A DNA stretch of 35,097 nt, from positions 1-35,097 of the forward strand of contig NZ_FNOY01000026.1 of NCBI RefSeq assembly GCF_900107165.1, given 5' to 3'. Under the pieces are notes generated by a model. The model saw only the letters and a program-made list of their open reading frames with translations, was not told the DNA's origin and did no database searches. The position numbers and the translations under genes are program-made. This stretch comes from Nitrosomonas halophila (GTDB lineage Bacteria; Pseudomonadota; Gammaproteobacteria; Burkholderiales; Nitrosomonadaceae). This document shows positions 19,174 through 27,481 of this stretch, in pieces. Every line of letters begins with the position of its first letter. Positions within the stretch are counted from its first letter, which is position 1.

Positions 19174-19190
19174 TGGGCTAACCCAGCCCA
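19174..19190 (-). terminator. Terminator-like hairpin in the rimP leader
   Basis: On the minus strand TGGGCT-GGGTT-AGCCCA forms a perfect 6-bp stem and is followed directly by TTTTTTATTT, the form of an intrinsic terminator. It lies about 22 bases before the rimP start codon and only about 11 bases after the start predicted from the TATAAT at 19208-19213. It is best read as an attenuator or stability element of the operon leader. Confidence 0.55.
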
Positions 19191-19207
19191 CCTATCCAAT
19201 CGCTTTC

Positions 19208-19236
19208 ATTATAACAAGATTCACGCCCGATAAAAA
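19208..19236 (-). promoter_or_regulatory. rimP-nusA-infB operon promoter
   Basis: A consensus -10 TATAAT (19208-19213, minus strand) has TTTTTA at about 17 bases upstream as a partial -35. The predicted start is near 19201, about 50 bases before the rimP ATG. Confidence 0.55.
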
Positions 19237-19454
19237 CAGAAATTTATTTTATGGCAATGTTTCCAATAAGTTACCCCTTGATCAGAAACAACTGTATCGA
19301 TAATATCCTGCCGCATCCAGCCATCCACATTCCTGCATCGAAATAAATCGGCAATTAAAAATTCTGACACACCATACCGGCCTTTTTACGCCACCCAACA
19401 TATCCTGTATGCAGAAATGTGCGAAATAGTAACATAAATATGTTTCTCAATTCG

Positions 19455-19612
19455 CCCAGGAGGCTGGCTGAGCGGGATTTTTCGACCCTTTGAGACGAAT
19501 AGTGGTCTATATATTTAACGAAAAGGGAAAAGGATCGAAAAACCCGGCCAGCTAGGCTCGTCCGCAGTAGATCAGTCTTTCAAGAAACACTTCTCTCGGA
19601 TAGCCTCCTGGG
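19455..19612. repeat. MITE-like repeat, copy A (158 bp)
   Basis: The ends are perfect 11-bp inverted repeats, CCCAGGAGGCT (19455-19465) and AGCCTCCTGGG (19602-19612), with looser symmetry continuing inwards. A second copy at 34537-34704 has the same ends and shares internal blocks in the same order: CGAATAGT, AACGAAAAG, ATCGAAAAA, CTAGGCTCGTCCGCAG-like, and CTCGGA next to the right end. There is no coding capacity. Short, non-coding and with terminal inverted repeats, it looks like a miniature transposable element moved by an unseen transposase. Confidence 0.7.
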
Positions 19613-20050
19613 TACGCTACGTGCCAAACAACCCAAGTCAACTAAGTTGATCTGGCCGACAACAATGAAGATCCGTGCCGCAAACATATTTGACTCCGCA
19701 GACTACCGATTTCTTGCTCATCTTCGACCAACCAATCCGACACACGTTCAACAGGAACAAAACTGTCTGATAATTCCTGTTCCGACCTGCTTCTTCAAAG
19801 TCCTGCCACTTGTGGCAATATATTGTCACCAAAAAATCTGGATAGCCACAGCGCATTGGGTCTCTCCATAAAAGCAGTCTAGTTATGGGTAGCGACTATT
19901 ATTTTCTGCTTGTCCGTTATTTGTCGGCACAACGAAGCGAAGCTCCAGACCAATATCAGGCTGACCGGAATACTGAGCGCCCCACCATAGCGACTCGGCA
20001 ATAAAAGATGGACAGTGATAAAATTTTCCATTTACACCATTGGCGACGGC
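19613..20050. other. Gap upstream of the PTS genes
   Basis: Four hundred bases without a recognisable gene. Open frames on both strands (for example 19638-19856 minus) show no family features. A small palindrome TCAACTAAGTTGA occurs at 19638-19650. The region presumably carries the promoter for the PTS operon, but I could not pick it out. Confidence 0.4.
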
Positions 20051-20452
20051 ATGAATCACAATATAGTCGGCATCTTGATAATCAGTCATGAACCATTGGG
20101 CGCAAGCTTTCTTGATTGTATCGAGCACATCCTTGGCGAGCAGCCAAGGATGTTAATCAATCACCCCATTCTTCCAACAGTGGATCCCGATGCTGAAATA
20201 TTAAAATTGCAAACCGCGCTCAAACAACTTGACCAAGGTAACGGCGTACTGATTCTAACCGACCTGTTTGGCGCCACCCCTGCAAACATCGCGCGCAGGC
20301 TGATCCAACACGGACAAGTCGAATGCCTGGCCGGCCTGAACCTGCCCATGTTGTTGCGCGCCCTGCATTACCGGCACAAACCCTTGCCGGAACTGGTCGA
20401 CAAAGTCCTGACCGGTGGCCGGGACAGCATTATCCATATATCCAGAACCTAG
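20051..20452 (+). CDS. PTS EIIA component, mannose/sorbose (EIIA-Man) type
   Basis: A 133-residue cytosolic phosphocarrier of the PTS EIIA-Man family. GILIISHEPLGASFL contains the expected phospho-His13; VLILTDLFGATPANIARRL is the conserved phosphate-site loop. I start at ATG 20051 because the family begins directly before the first strand; the frame is open to 20015. The gene overlaps nothing but is 2 bases from HPr. No EIIB or EIIC is nearby, which points to a regulatory rather than a sugar-transport role, as in other Betaproteobacteria. Confidence 0.9.
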   Translation: MNHNIVGILIISHEPLGASFLDCIEHILGEQPRMLINHPILPTVDPDAEILKLQTALKQLDQGNGVLILTDLFGATPANIARRLIQHGQVECLAGLNLPMLLRALHYRHKPLPELVDKVLTGGRDSIIHISRT

Positions 20453-20454
20453 TG

Positions 20455-20724
20455 ATGCAAAGCGAAACACTGACTATCCTCAACAAACTTGGTTTACATG
20501 CACGCGCCTCGGCCAAATTGACACGGCTGGCAGGTCAGTTCGAAAGTGAAATCTGGCTCATGCGCAATGGCCGCAAAGTCAATGCAAAGAGTATCATGGG
20601 GGTCATGACCCTTGCCGCCAGTCAAGGTACCATGATCGATTTGGAAGTTTCCGGCCCGGACGAGCTGGCAGCCATCGAGGCACTGCGCGCCTTGGTCAAT
20701 GGCTATTTTGGGGAATCCGAATGA
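20455..20724 (+). CDS. ptsH: Phosphocarrier protein HPr
   Basis: An 89-residue HPr. NKLGLHARASAKLTRL contains the phosphorylated His15, and NAKSIMGVMTLAAS contains Ser46, the residue phosphorylated by HPr kinase in organisms that have HprK. The true start is the ATG at 20455; the frame is open back into the EIIA gene, but that extension is not coding. Its stop overlaps the ptsI start by 4 bases. Confidence 0.96.
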   Translation: MQSETLTILNKLGLHARASAKLTRLAGQFESEIWLMRNGRKVNAKSIMGVMTLAASQGTMIDLEVSGPDELAAIEALRALVNGYFGESE

Positions 20725-22448
20725 GCTTTATTTTGCATGGTGTGGGCGTATCCGAAGGTATTGCGATTGGCCATGCGCATCTTGCTTCGTCAGCCACACT
20801 GAATGTCCCGCATTATCTGCTGCCTAAGAATCAGATCGATGCCGAGCTGACACGCCTCCAGAACGCCTTTGCCACCGTGCGCCAGGAACTGGAAACATTG
20901 CAGGCATCCACCACTCAGGGACCGGCACAGGCCGAATTCAACGCCTTCCTTGAACTGCACCACATGATTCTGGATGATCCCACGCTTGCTCAGGCGGCCA
21001 TGGAAAACATCGCACAGGTGCAATGCAATGCAGAATGGGCCATTACTCAACAAATGGAAGTATTGATTGCCCAATTCGAGGAAATCGAGGATGCCTATTT
21101 GCGTGAACGGAAAACCGACGTCATCCAGGTTGTCGAACGTGTTCTGAAAGTGCTGCTGGGTCACCCCGGCTATACGCCGCCGCCGCTCAAGCAGGATGGC
21201 GCCAGCATACTGGTCGCGCACGATCTCAGTCCGGCCGATGTCATGCAATACAAGCAACATCAGTTTGCGGCATTTCTGATCGACATGGGCGGGCCGACCT
21301 CGCATACGGCAATTGTCGCCCGCAGCCTGAACATCCCGTCGATCGTGGCGATGCAACATGCTCAGCAACTCATTTATGAAAATGACACCCTAATCGCAGA
21401 TGGCAATCACGGGATCGTCATCGTCAACCCGGACAAATATATACTGGCTGAGTACCGCCTGAAGCAAAACCAGCTCGCACTGGAAAAACGCAAGCTGTCG
21501 CGCATCAAATCGGTCACGTCCGCCACCCTGGATGGCACCCAAGTAGAGTTGTTGGCCAATATCGAGCTTCCCCAGGAAATCGGCCAGGCCAGAGAAAGCG
21601 GCGCCATGGGTGTTGGCCTCTTCCGCAGTGAATTCCTGTTTCTCAACCGGGATAATCTACCCGGCGAGGAAGAACAATTCGAAGCCTATTCAACCGTCGT
21701 TCAAGGCATGCGGGGTTTGCCCGTCATCATTCGCACATTTGATCTGGGCGCAGACAAGAATCTCAAAAACACTTACCGCATCGCAGCTAACCCCGCACTG
21801 GGATTGCGTGCAATCCGCATGAGCCTGGCCGAGCCTGCCATGTTCCTGACACAATTGCGTGCCATTTTGCGCGCTTCCAGTCATGGCTGTGCACGCATTC
21901 TGATTCCCATGCTTTCCAGCAGCTGGGAAATCAACCAAACGCTGCAAATGCTCGAAGTTGCCAAACAGAGCCTGCGCGACGAAAAGAAACCCTTTGACGA
22001 AAATATCAAGATCGGCAGCATGATAGAGATACCGGCAGCAGCGCTCGCGCTCGACCTGTTCATGAAAAAACTGGATTTTCTCTCGATCGGCACCAACGAT
22101 CTGATTCAGTACACGCTGGCCATCGATCGTGTCGACGAAACGGTCGCCCACCTGTTCGATCCCTTGCACCCCGCCGTGCTGTGGCTGCTTGCCCGTATCA
22201 TTCAGGTCGCCGGCAAGGCCAATGTGCCAGTTTCGATTTGTGGAGAAATGGCAGGCGATTCAAAATACACGCGCTTATTGCTGGGCATGGGTTTACGGCA
22301 ATTCTCCATGTATCCGGCACAACTGTTGACCGTAAAACGGGAAATTCTCGGCAGCCATATCCCCAGCATCACCCGTCTCACGCAAAAAATACTGCGCACC
22401 CATGATTCAGAAAAAATTCACAACCTGTTGTTGAAACTGAACAGCTGA
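20721..22448 (+). CDS. ptsI: PTS enzyme I (phosphoenolpyruvate-protein phosphotransferase)
   Basis: A 575-residue enzyme that takes phosphate from PEP and passes it to HPr. The active His195 lies in MGGPTSHTAIVARSLNIPSIV. The C-terminal PEP-binding barrel has MGVGLFRSEFLFL, LGLRAIRMSL, IGSMIEIPAAAL, FLSIGTNDLIQYTLAIDR and the proton-donor cysteine in SICGEMAG. Length and domains are those of a standard cytosolic EI with no N-terminal GAF domain, so it is not the nitrogen-PTS EI. It is translationally coupled to ptsH. Confidence 0.97.
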   Translation: MSFILHGVGVSEGIAIGHAHLASSATLNVPHYLLPKNQIDAELTRLQNAFATVRQELETLQASTTQGPAQAEFNAFLELHHMILDDPTLAQAAMENIAQVQCNAEWAITQQMEVLIAQFEEIEDAYLRERKTDVIQVVERVLKVLLGHPGYTPPPLKQDGASILVAHDLSPADVMQYKQHQFAAFLIDMGGPTSHTAIVARSLNIPSIVAMQHAQQLIYENDTLIADGNHGIVIVNPDKYILAEYRLKQNQLALEKRKLSRIKSVTSATLDGTQVELLANIELPQEIGQARESGAMGVGLFRSEFLFLNRDNLPGEEEQFEAYSTVVQGMRGLPVIIRTFDLGADKNLKNTYRIAANPALGLRAIRMSLAEPAMFLTQLRAILRASSHGCARILIPMLSSSWEINQTLQMLEVAKQSLRDEKKPFDENIKIGSMIEIPAAALALDLFMKKLDFLSIGTNDLIQYTLAIDRVDETVAHLFDPLHPAVLWLLARIIQVAGKANVPVSICGEMAGDSKYTRLLLGMGLRQFSMYPAQLLTVKREILGSHIPSITRLTQKILRTHDSEKIHNLLLKLNS

Positions 22449-22500
22449 TCGGCTGGCATTTGCCCGAACCAACAGCGCTAAGCGCCATGGAGCGGACCTT

Positions 22501-22528
22501 TTGACGATATAATAAACCGCTCTATCCT
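22501..22528 (+). promoter_or_regulatory. Candidate metX promoter
   Basis: TTGACG (22501-22506) and TATCCT (22523-22528) are 16 bases apart and would start about 35 bases before metX. A TATAAT at 22508-22513 is an alternative -10 with no good -35. I see no SAM or SAH riboswitch fold in the 120-base leader. Confidence 0.35.
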
Positions 22529-22571
22529 TGTATACTCATATACTTTCACTTCACTTCAAAATTTTACGTTC

Positions 22572-23699
22572 ATGCATGATTCAGATTCACTCGGCATCGT
22601 CTCCCCGCAGCGCATGCATTTTGACTCACCGCTGAGCCTGAGAAGCGGTGCCGTGCTGGATAGTTTCGAGCTGACCTATGAAACCTATGGTGAGCTGAAT
22701 CCAGCCAAATCCAATGCCGTATTGATTTGTCACGCATTGTCCGGCAGCCATCATGTGGCCGGTGTCTATGCTGACAATCCCAAGAGTACGGGCTGGTGGA
22801 ACAATATGATCGGGCCGGGCAAACCCATCGATACGCGCCGCTTTTTTGTCATCGGCATCAATAACCTTGGCGGCTGCCATGGATCCACCGGTCCGATCAG
22901 TATCAACAGCAAAACCGGCAAGCGTTATGGACCGGATTTCCCTCTGGTGACCACCGGAGACTGGGCCGAAACCTATGCGCGCTTCGCCGATCGGCTCGGA
23001 ATCGACTGCTTTGCAGCCGTAATCGGTGGCAGCCTCGGTGGCATGTCAGCCCTGCAACTGGCACTCGATGCACCAGAAAGAGTTCGTCACACCATCGTCA
23101 TCGCTGCAGCGGCAAAATTGACCGCACAGAACATTGCTTTCAACGATGTGGCGCGCCAGGCCATCCTGACCGATCCCGATTTTTATGGCGGCGATTATTA
23201 TTCGCACGGCACCTTCCCGCGCAGAGGCTTGCGTCTGGCACGCATGCTGGGCCACATCACCTATTTATCAGACGATTCCATGGCCAGCAAATTCGGACGG
23301 GAACTGCGCAATGGCACCTTCGCATTCAACTTTGGGGTGGAATTCCAGATTGAATCCTATCTTCGCTATCAGGGAGATAAATTTGCCGATCAGTTCGATG
23401 CCAACACCTACCTGCTCATGACCAAGGCGCTCGACTATTTCGATCCGGCCCAGGATTGCGACGGGGATCTGCAAGCAGCCTTTGCGCGTGCCCAGGCAGA
23501 CTTCCTGGTACTCTCCTTCAGCTCAGACTGGCGATTTTCCCCCGAACGTTCCCGCACCATTGTCAAAGCGCTGGTTGCCAGTAAACGCAATGTCAGCTAT
23601 GCAGAAATCCCGTCCAGTCACGGGCATGATTCCTTCCTCATGAAAGATGACTATTATCATCAGCTGATGCGTGCCTACATGCACAATATTTCCATCTAA
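22572..23699 (+). CDS. metX: Homoserine O-acyltransferase MetX
   Basis: A 375-residue alpha/beta-hydrolase that acylates homoserine in methionine synthesis. [16 protein letters not shown] holds the nucleophile Ser154. The oxyanion region is [14 protein letters not shown], the acid lies in [11 protein letters not shown], and the catalytic His is in SSHGHDSF. The family includes acetyl- and succinyl-transferases that are not separable by fold; in Proteobacteria with metW next door succinyl-CoA use is common, so the acyl donor is open. No ribosome site precedes the ATG at 22572. Thirty-two bases separate it from metW. Confidence 0.95.
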   Translation: MHDSDSLGIVSPQRMHFDSPLSLRSGAVLDSFELTYETYGELNPAKSNAVLICHALSGSHHVAGVYADNPKSTGWWNNMIGPGKPIDTRRFFVIGINNLGGCHGSTGPISINSKTGKRYGPDFPLVTTGDWAETYARFADRLGIDCFAAVIGGSLGGMSALQLALDAPERVRHTIVIAAAAKLTAQNIAFNDVARQAILTDPDFYGGDYYSHGTFPRRGLRLARMLGHITYLSDDSMASKFGRELRNGTFAFNFGVEFQIESYLRYQGDKFADQFDANTYLLMTKALDYFDPAQDCDGDLQAAFARAQADFLVLSFSSDWRFSPERSRTIVKALVASKRNVSYAEIPSSHGHDSFLMKDDYYHQLMRAYMHNISI

Positions 23700-23731
23700 G
23701 CCAACATTCTGCAGAATTTCTACTCTTAATA

Positions 23732-24358
23732 ATGATGACAAACGAAGTCAGTCACACCCAACTGCCATCACGCCCCGACTACGATGCCATCGCGGCCTGG
23801 ATCAAGCCGGAATCGAGAGTGCTCGATCTGGGCTGTGGTGATGGATCCCTGTTGCGCCACCTTAAAAACCAGCTCAACGTTCATGGCTATGGCATAGAAA
23901 TCGACACACAGAATATACTGGCTTGCTTCGAGAACGGAATCAACGTTATCCACAGCGACCTGGAATCAGGTCTTTCCGGTTTTGGAGACGACTCATTTGA
24001 CTATGTCATCCTGTCACAGACGCTCCAGGCCATGAAAAACACCGAAAAAATCATCCTGGAAATGCTGCGCGTTGGCAAGCAGGGTATCGTATCCTTCCCC
24101 AATTTCGGCTACTGGAAAAATCGCCTGCAGGTCTTCTCCGGACGCATGCCGATTTCCCGCTGCCTGCCCTATGAATGGTATAACACCCCCAACATCCATT
24201 TGTGCACACTGCATGACTTTGAACAGCTCTGCCATCAGCTGCAGGTCAACATTCTGGAACAACGCGTGATGAACGGTGAACGCAAGATGGTTCTGCTGCC
24301 CAACCTATTCGGCATGCTGGCCTTTTACCGCTTCAGTCGTGAACCCAAAACCGGTTAG
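23732..24358 (+). CDS. metW: Methionine biosynthesis protein MetW
   Basis: A 208-residue class I methyltransferase-fold protein. VLDLGCGDGSLLRHL is the SAM-binding motif, and the conserved MetW segments FDYVILSQTLQAM, VSFPNFGYWKNRLQ, GRMPISRCLPYEWYNTPNIHLCT are all present. MetW is known to be needed for activity or stability of the succinyl-type MetX in several Proteobacteria; no methyl transfer reaction is established. Transcribed with metX. The start is either of two adjacent ATGs. Confidence 0.95.
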   Translation: MMTNEVSHTQLPSRPDYDAIAAWIKPESRVLDLGCGDGSLLRHLKNQLNVHGYGIEIDTQNILACFENGINVIHSDLESGLSGFGDDSFDYVILSQTLQAMKNTEKIILEMLRVGKQGIVSFPNFGYWKNRLQVFSGRMPISRCLPYEWYNTPNIHLCTLHDFEQLCHQLQVNILEQRVMNGERKMVLLPNLFGMLAFYRFSREPKTG

Positions 24359-24440
24359 CAAGCTTATTGCCAGGCAGGAGATTCATTCCACATCACTGCG
24401 GCAAAGGAGCCGTAAAGGAATAAGTGTGACAATTGGGCGC

Positions 24441-24527
24441 GTCTGGTGGGATGCAATGCAAGGCGAGAGGAGGAGTCATAGCAAGGCTATGGCGACGACG
24501 AGTAACGCCGCAGTGCGCCCGCTAGAT
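24441..24527. repeat. REP-like imperfect palindrome
   Basis: The outer arms GTCTGGTGGGATGCAATGC and GCAGTGCGCCCGCTAGAT can pair imperfectly, with AAGGCG opposite CGCCG inside them. The centre holds a clean hairpin CATAGC-AAG-GCTATG (24477-24491). It lies downstream of metW and next to a RAYT transposase relic, which fits a REP/BIME-type element mobilised by such transposases. It could also serve as a metW 3' structure. Confidence 0.5.
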
Positions 24528-24594
24528 GTGATCCAAGTGTTACAGTTATTTATGAGCGGCTCCAAGCATTGGGGAATCTGACAACCTCGCAAAA

Positions 24595-24893
24595 GGAAGC
24601 GCTACCCCTTTTTCTTGGCTGGCTTATTTCGAGGTTTGGCCGCAACACTTCAAAAGCCGCCGGCTCAGCAGGAAATCCCCCACCAATCTACAATGGGCAG
24701 CCGCACTCGGCCAGGGACATGCTTCCGCCTTCAACACCATTCTTGCCCTCACCGGATTTCGTTCCATATAACGGATCGCCGCCCATCAGTTTGCCATCAA
24801 GCAGTACGCCAGAACCTCAACTCGGTGTTTACCGCAGTATTCTTTCTTCCAACCGAAACCATCCGCACGATCCGCCTCCGGAAAAACGGTTCG
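24595..24893 (-). pseudogene. REP-associated tyrosine transposase (RAYT) relic
   Basis: On the minus strand, 24893-24789 reads a degraded N-terminal part ending EYCGKHRVEVLAYCLMAN, the stretch that leads into the HUH motif (NHxH) of RAYTs. The histidines themselves are missing: a stop follows and the frame then resumes at 24785 with WAAIRYMERNPVRARMV and PWPSAAAHC, the C-terminal signature of the same proteins. About 70 residues between are deleted. A further frameshift leads to LRPNLEISQPRKRGS, like the basic tail. Family, order and strand agree, so this is one decayed gene. An apparent proline-rich plus-strand frame over the same bases is its shadow. Confidence 0.75.
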
Positions 24894-24933
24894 ATCTGAC
24901 GGTTGACTGAAGAAAATAATAGAGTATGAAAAT

Positions 24934-25015
24934 GGACTGATATAGTATGATTTCAGTCCTGCCCAGCTGTCTGTGCGCCTACGATTCTGTAGCGATATTT
25001 ACCGATATTAGTAAA
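24934..25015. promoter_or_regulatory. Repeat-rich upstream region of the SulP gene
   Basis: GGACTGA (24934-24940) and TCAGTCC (24953-24959) form an exact inverted repeat around TATAGTATGATT. Closer to the gene, CGATATT occurs twice 10 bases apart (24993-24999, 25003-25009), overlapping a TTTAC-N8-GTAAA dyad (24998-25015). These may be an operator, but nothing in the sequence names the regulator. Confidence 0.3.
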
Positions 25016-25043
25016 CGTTGTACCTCTTGGATGAATAAAAATA

Positions 25044-27299
25044 ATGAATACCTTGGAAAGCAAACCGAGTAACGGAATCAAGGGCTTGAAGCACTGGCGC
25101 TATGATCTTGGCGCAGGCATGCAAGTAGCACTAGTATCATTGCCACTATCCCTGGGCATTGCCATCGCATCTGGTGCCCCTCCAGTGTCCGGCGTAATCT
25201 CAGCCATCATCGCCGGGTTGGTATTTCCGTTCCTGGGAGGTGCCTATGTGACCATCAGTGGGCCGGCAGCAGGCCTTGCTCCCGCCTTGCTTTCAGGCAT
25301 GCTGCTTCTGGGCGGTGGAGACCTTGCGGCAGGCTACCCGCTATTGCTGGTAGCTATCTGTTTGACTGGCCTGGCACAGATTCTACTGGCGTTCATGAAT
25401 GCTGGACGCTTCGCCATCTTTTTACCCGTGACGGTTGTTGAAGCGATGCTGGCAGCGATCGGCATCATGATCATCCTCAAACAGATCCCCCCTTTGCTAG
25501 GCGATCTTTCGCCGGTCGCTCCGACCACGCTGGATTCCATCATCAAGCTACCGGAAACCCTGACCCACATTCAGCCAGCCGTATTCCTCATCGGCATTCT
25601 CTGTCTGTTCCTGATGTTCTTTCTCAACGCAACCCGCCGAACCTGGCTGCGGCGTATTCCACCGCCCTTGTTCGTAGCCATGCTGGGCCTTGTTTTTGCC
25701 GTCGTATTGGGATTGGATGCCCCCTATCTGATCGCGATGCCGGATAATCTCCTGGAAGGCGGCATCACCCCTCCGGCCTTTGGAGAGCTGCTCACCCGAC
25801 CTGATCTATGGATCAGCATGCTGACAATTGTCATCACCCTGACCCTGATCGATGGCATCGAGTCCCTGGCAACGATCGCCGCCGTGGACAAAATCGACCC
25901 CTATCAGCGCAAGTCCGACCCCAACGTAACGCTGCGCGCGATGGGTGTATCCAATGTGGCTTCAAGTCTGGCCGGCGGCTTGACAATCATTCCAGGCGGT
26001 GTAAAAAGCCGGGCCAATATCGATGCAGGGGGGCGTACACTTTGGGCTAATTTTTACAACGCCGTGTTTCTGATCGTGTTCTTGCTGCTAGCCACCGATC
26101 TGATCACCATGATCCCCTTGACAGCAATTGCCGCTATTTTGATCTATGTTGGTTGGCGACTGTGCGAATACCGGGTATTCAGCCAGACCTATGCCATTGG
26201 ACGCGACCAGATACTGATCTTCCTGCTAACGGTAGGCGCCATTCTGATGACAGGCCTGCTTTGGGGGATTCTGATCGGCATGGCAGCTGAAATTTTGATG
26301 CTGGCGTACCTTCTGACACCTTCATTCCGTGCGGTCCTGACTGGACGTTTAGCCTTTGTCCAAGCGCTGGAATTAATCTGGCGCAATCTGGCAAGCCTGT
26401 TCCGAAATCCGGTGATCAAAGTCCATTCCAGCACGCGTGACGGACGTCGACACTACGAGATCTCCCTGGGCTCTCTGGTGTGCTTCAATCTGCTGCCCCT
26501 GGATAAACTGTTGCAGAATCTCCCTAATGATGCCTCGCTATCCCTCATAGTCACAGAGTCAGGACGGATTGTGGACCACACAGCCATGGATTACCTGCAC
26601 CAATTACAAGAAGAATACCTGCGATCTGGCCGCCCCTTCCATTTGCTCGGCCTCGAACAATACTATCAATTTACCCAGCATTCCCTATCTGCACGTATGC
26701 ACGATGCAGCGCTGGTCCGGCGCGAAGCGAGGCTCTCGACACGAGCAGAGCAGATGGAAGCCTTTGCGAAAAGACATGGCATGACATTCAATCCCGCCAC
26801 GCTGGCAGTATTGGATATTCATGGTTTTATCTACCTGCGACGCGGGGACCGGAAACAGGAGAGTAATGTGATGACCGCAACCTACCATGGTTACGGGATC
26901 AAAGTATTTGATTACAGCCATACCGCCGCACCGGATTACTACGTCGAGCATCGCCATACCCTGGTAATCGTTACACTCCCGGACGACATCCCGGCCATTC
27001 CGGATCTGGTGCTGGCTCCCGGACATTACCTGAAGCGCTACTTGGTAGATTATCAGGAGCACGCCCCCTCCGTAGCAATCGATCATCCGGACGGATATCG
27101 CGTTTACACGCGAAATAACGGCGATCTAGCGTTGGCCGCAGCCGACAAGCTGCTTACTTTCGTCAAACGCTATCCAGGCGTCTACGTCGAAGCACGCAGC
27201 AATGCGCTGCTGGTATTCCGTCCCAACCGAGATATTGAAAACGCACAAGGCATCGAGGAATTACTGGAGATCATCGACACTATACCCACAACCGCATAA
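25044..27299 (+). CDS. SulP family anion transporter with extra C-terminal domain
   Basis: A 751-residue protein. Residues ~20-430 form the SulP membrane domain: LGAGMQVALVSLPLSLGIAI, FLGGAYVTISGPAAGLAPAL and SSLAGGLTIIPGGVKSRANI. SulP proteins carry sulfate, bicarbonate or other anions; the substrate here cannot be read from sequence. A STAS-like domain covers about 465-555. Beyond it, residues ~565-751 form a further domain with LRRGDRKQESNVMTATYHGY, KVFDYSHTAAP, HTLVIVTLPDD and VEARSNALLVFRP. It resembles a widespread uncharacterised soluble domain (pattern GR..N...G...G..V.VFDY.Y, later EG..DRLLVYR) usually found on its own. The ribosome site is weak. Upstream lies a RAYT relic; downstream the gene converges with the helicase. 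Confidence 0.88.
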   Translation: MNTLESKPSNGIKGLKHWRYDLGAGMQVALVSLPLSLGIAIASGAPPVSGVISAIIAGLVFPFLGGAYVTISGPAAGLAPALLSGMLLLGGGDLAAGYPLLLVAICLTGLAQILLAFMNAGRFAIFLPVTVVEAMLAAIGIMIILKQIPPLLGDLSPVAPTTLDSIIKLPETLTHIQPAVFLIGILCLFLMFFLNATRRTWLRRIPPPLFVAMLGLVFAVVLGLDAPYLIAMPDNLLEGGITPPAFGELLTRPDLWISMLTIVITLTLIDGIESLATIAAVDKIDPYQRKSDPNVTLRAMGVSNVASSLAGGLTIIPGGVKSRANIDAGGRTLWANFYNAVFLIVFLLLATDLITMIPLTAIAAILIYVGWRLCEYRVFSQTYAIGRDQILIFLLTVGAILMTGLLWGILIGMAAEILMLAYLLTPSFRAVLTGRLAFVQALELIWRNLASLFRNPVIKVHSSTRDGRRHYEISLGSLVCFNLLPLDKLLQNLPNDASLSLIVTESGRIVDHTAMDYLHQLQEEYLRSGRPFHLLGLEQYYQFTQHSLSARMHDAALVRREARLSTRAEQMEAFAKRHGMTFNPATLAVLDIHGFIYLRRGDRKQESNVMTATYHGYGIKVFDYSHTAAPDYYVEHRHTLVIVTLPDDIPAIPDLVLAPGHYLKRYLVDYQEHAPSVAIDHPDGYRVYTRNNGDLALAAADKLLTFVKRYPGVYVEARSNALLVFRPNRDIENAQGIEELLEIIDTIPTTA

Positions 27300-27349
27300 T
27301 CACCTAGCTGGCAATGACGTGACCAACGTATTTGCAGACAGGCAAAGTG

Positions 27350-27384
27350 TGGGAAGAAAAAGGCAAGCACGCTTTTTCTTCCCA
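27350..27384. terminator. Perfect 13-bp hairpin between convergent genes
   Basis: TGGGAAGAAAAAG (27350-27362) and CTTTTTCTTCCCA (27372-27384) are exact inverses around a 9-base loop. It lies 50 bases after the SulP stop and 98 bases after the convergent helicase gene. The T-rich arm can act as the terminator U-tract within the hairpin, though no T run follows on either strand. Confidence 0.55.
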
Positions 27385-27481
27385 GATAAATTTCCTCCCG
27401 GAGATATCCAATGTTGCGTAGCCATAATTCTCTGCTGATGAATGTCTAAACTTGAGTCTTGTTTAATCGCACACGCTTAAT

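Noticed and set aside
19883..20128. Minus-strand 81-aa frame opposite the EIIA gene start
   Set aside because: It overlaps the start of the PTS EIIA gene in antisense, and has no family features.
22449..22571. SAM or SAH riboswitch before metX
   Set aside because: The leader is short and I could not find the conserved core or pseudoknot pairing of any known class.
24569..24910. Proline-rich 113-aa plus-strand protein
   Set aside because: The complementary strand reads recognisable RAYT transposase segments, so the plus frame is a shadow of that relic.
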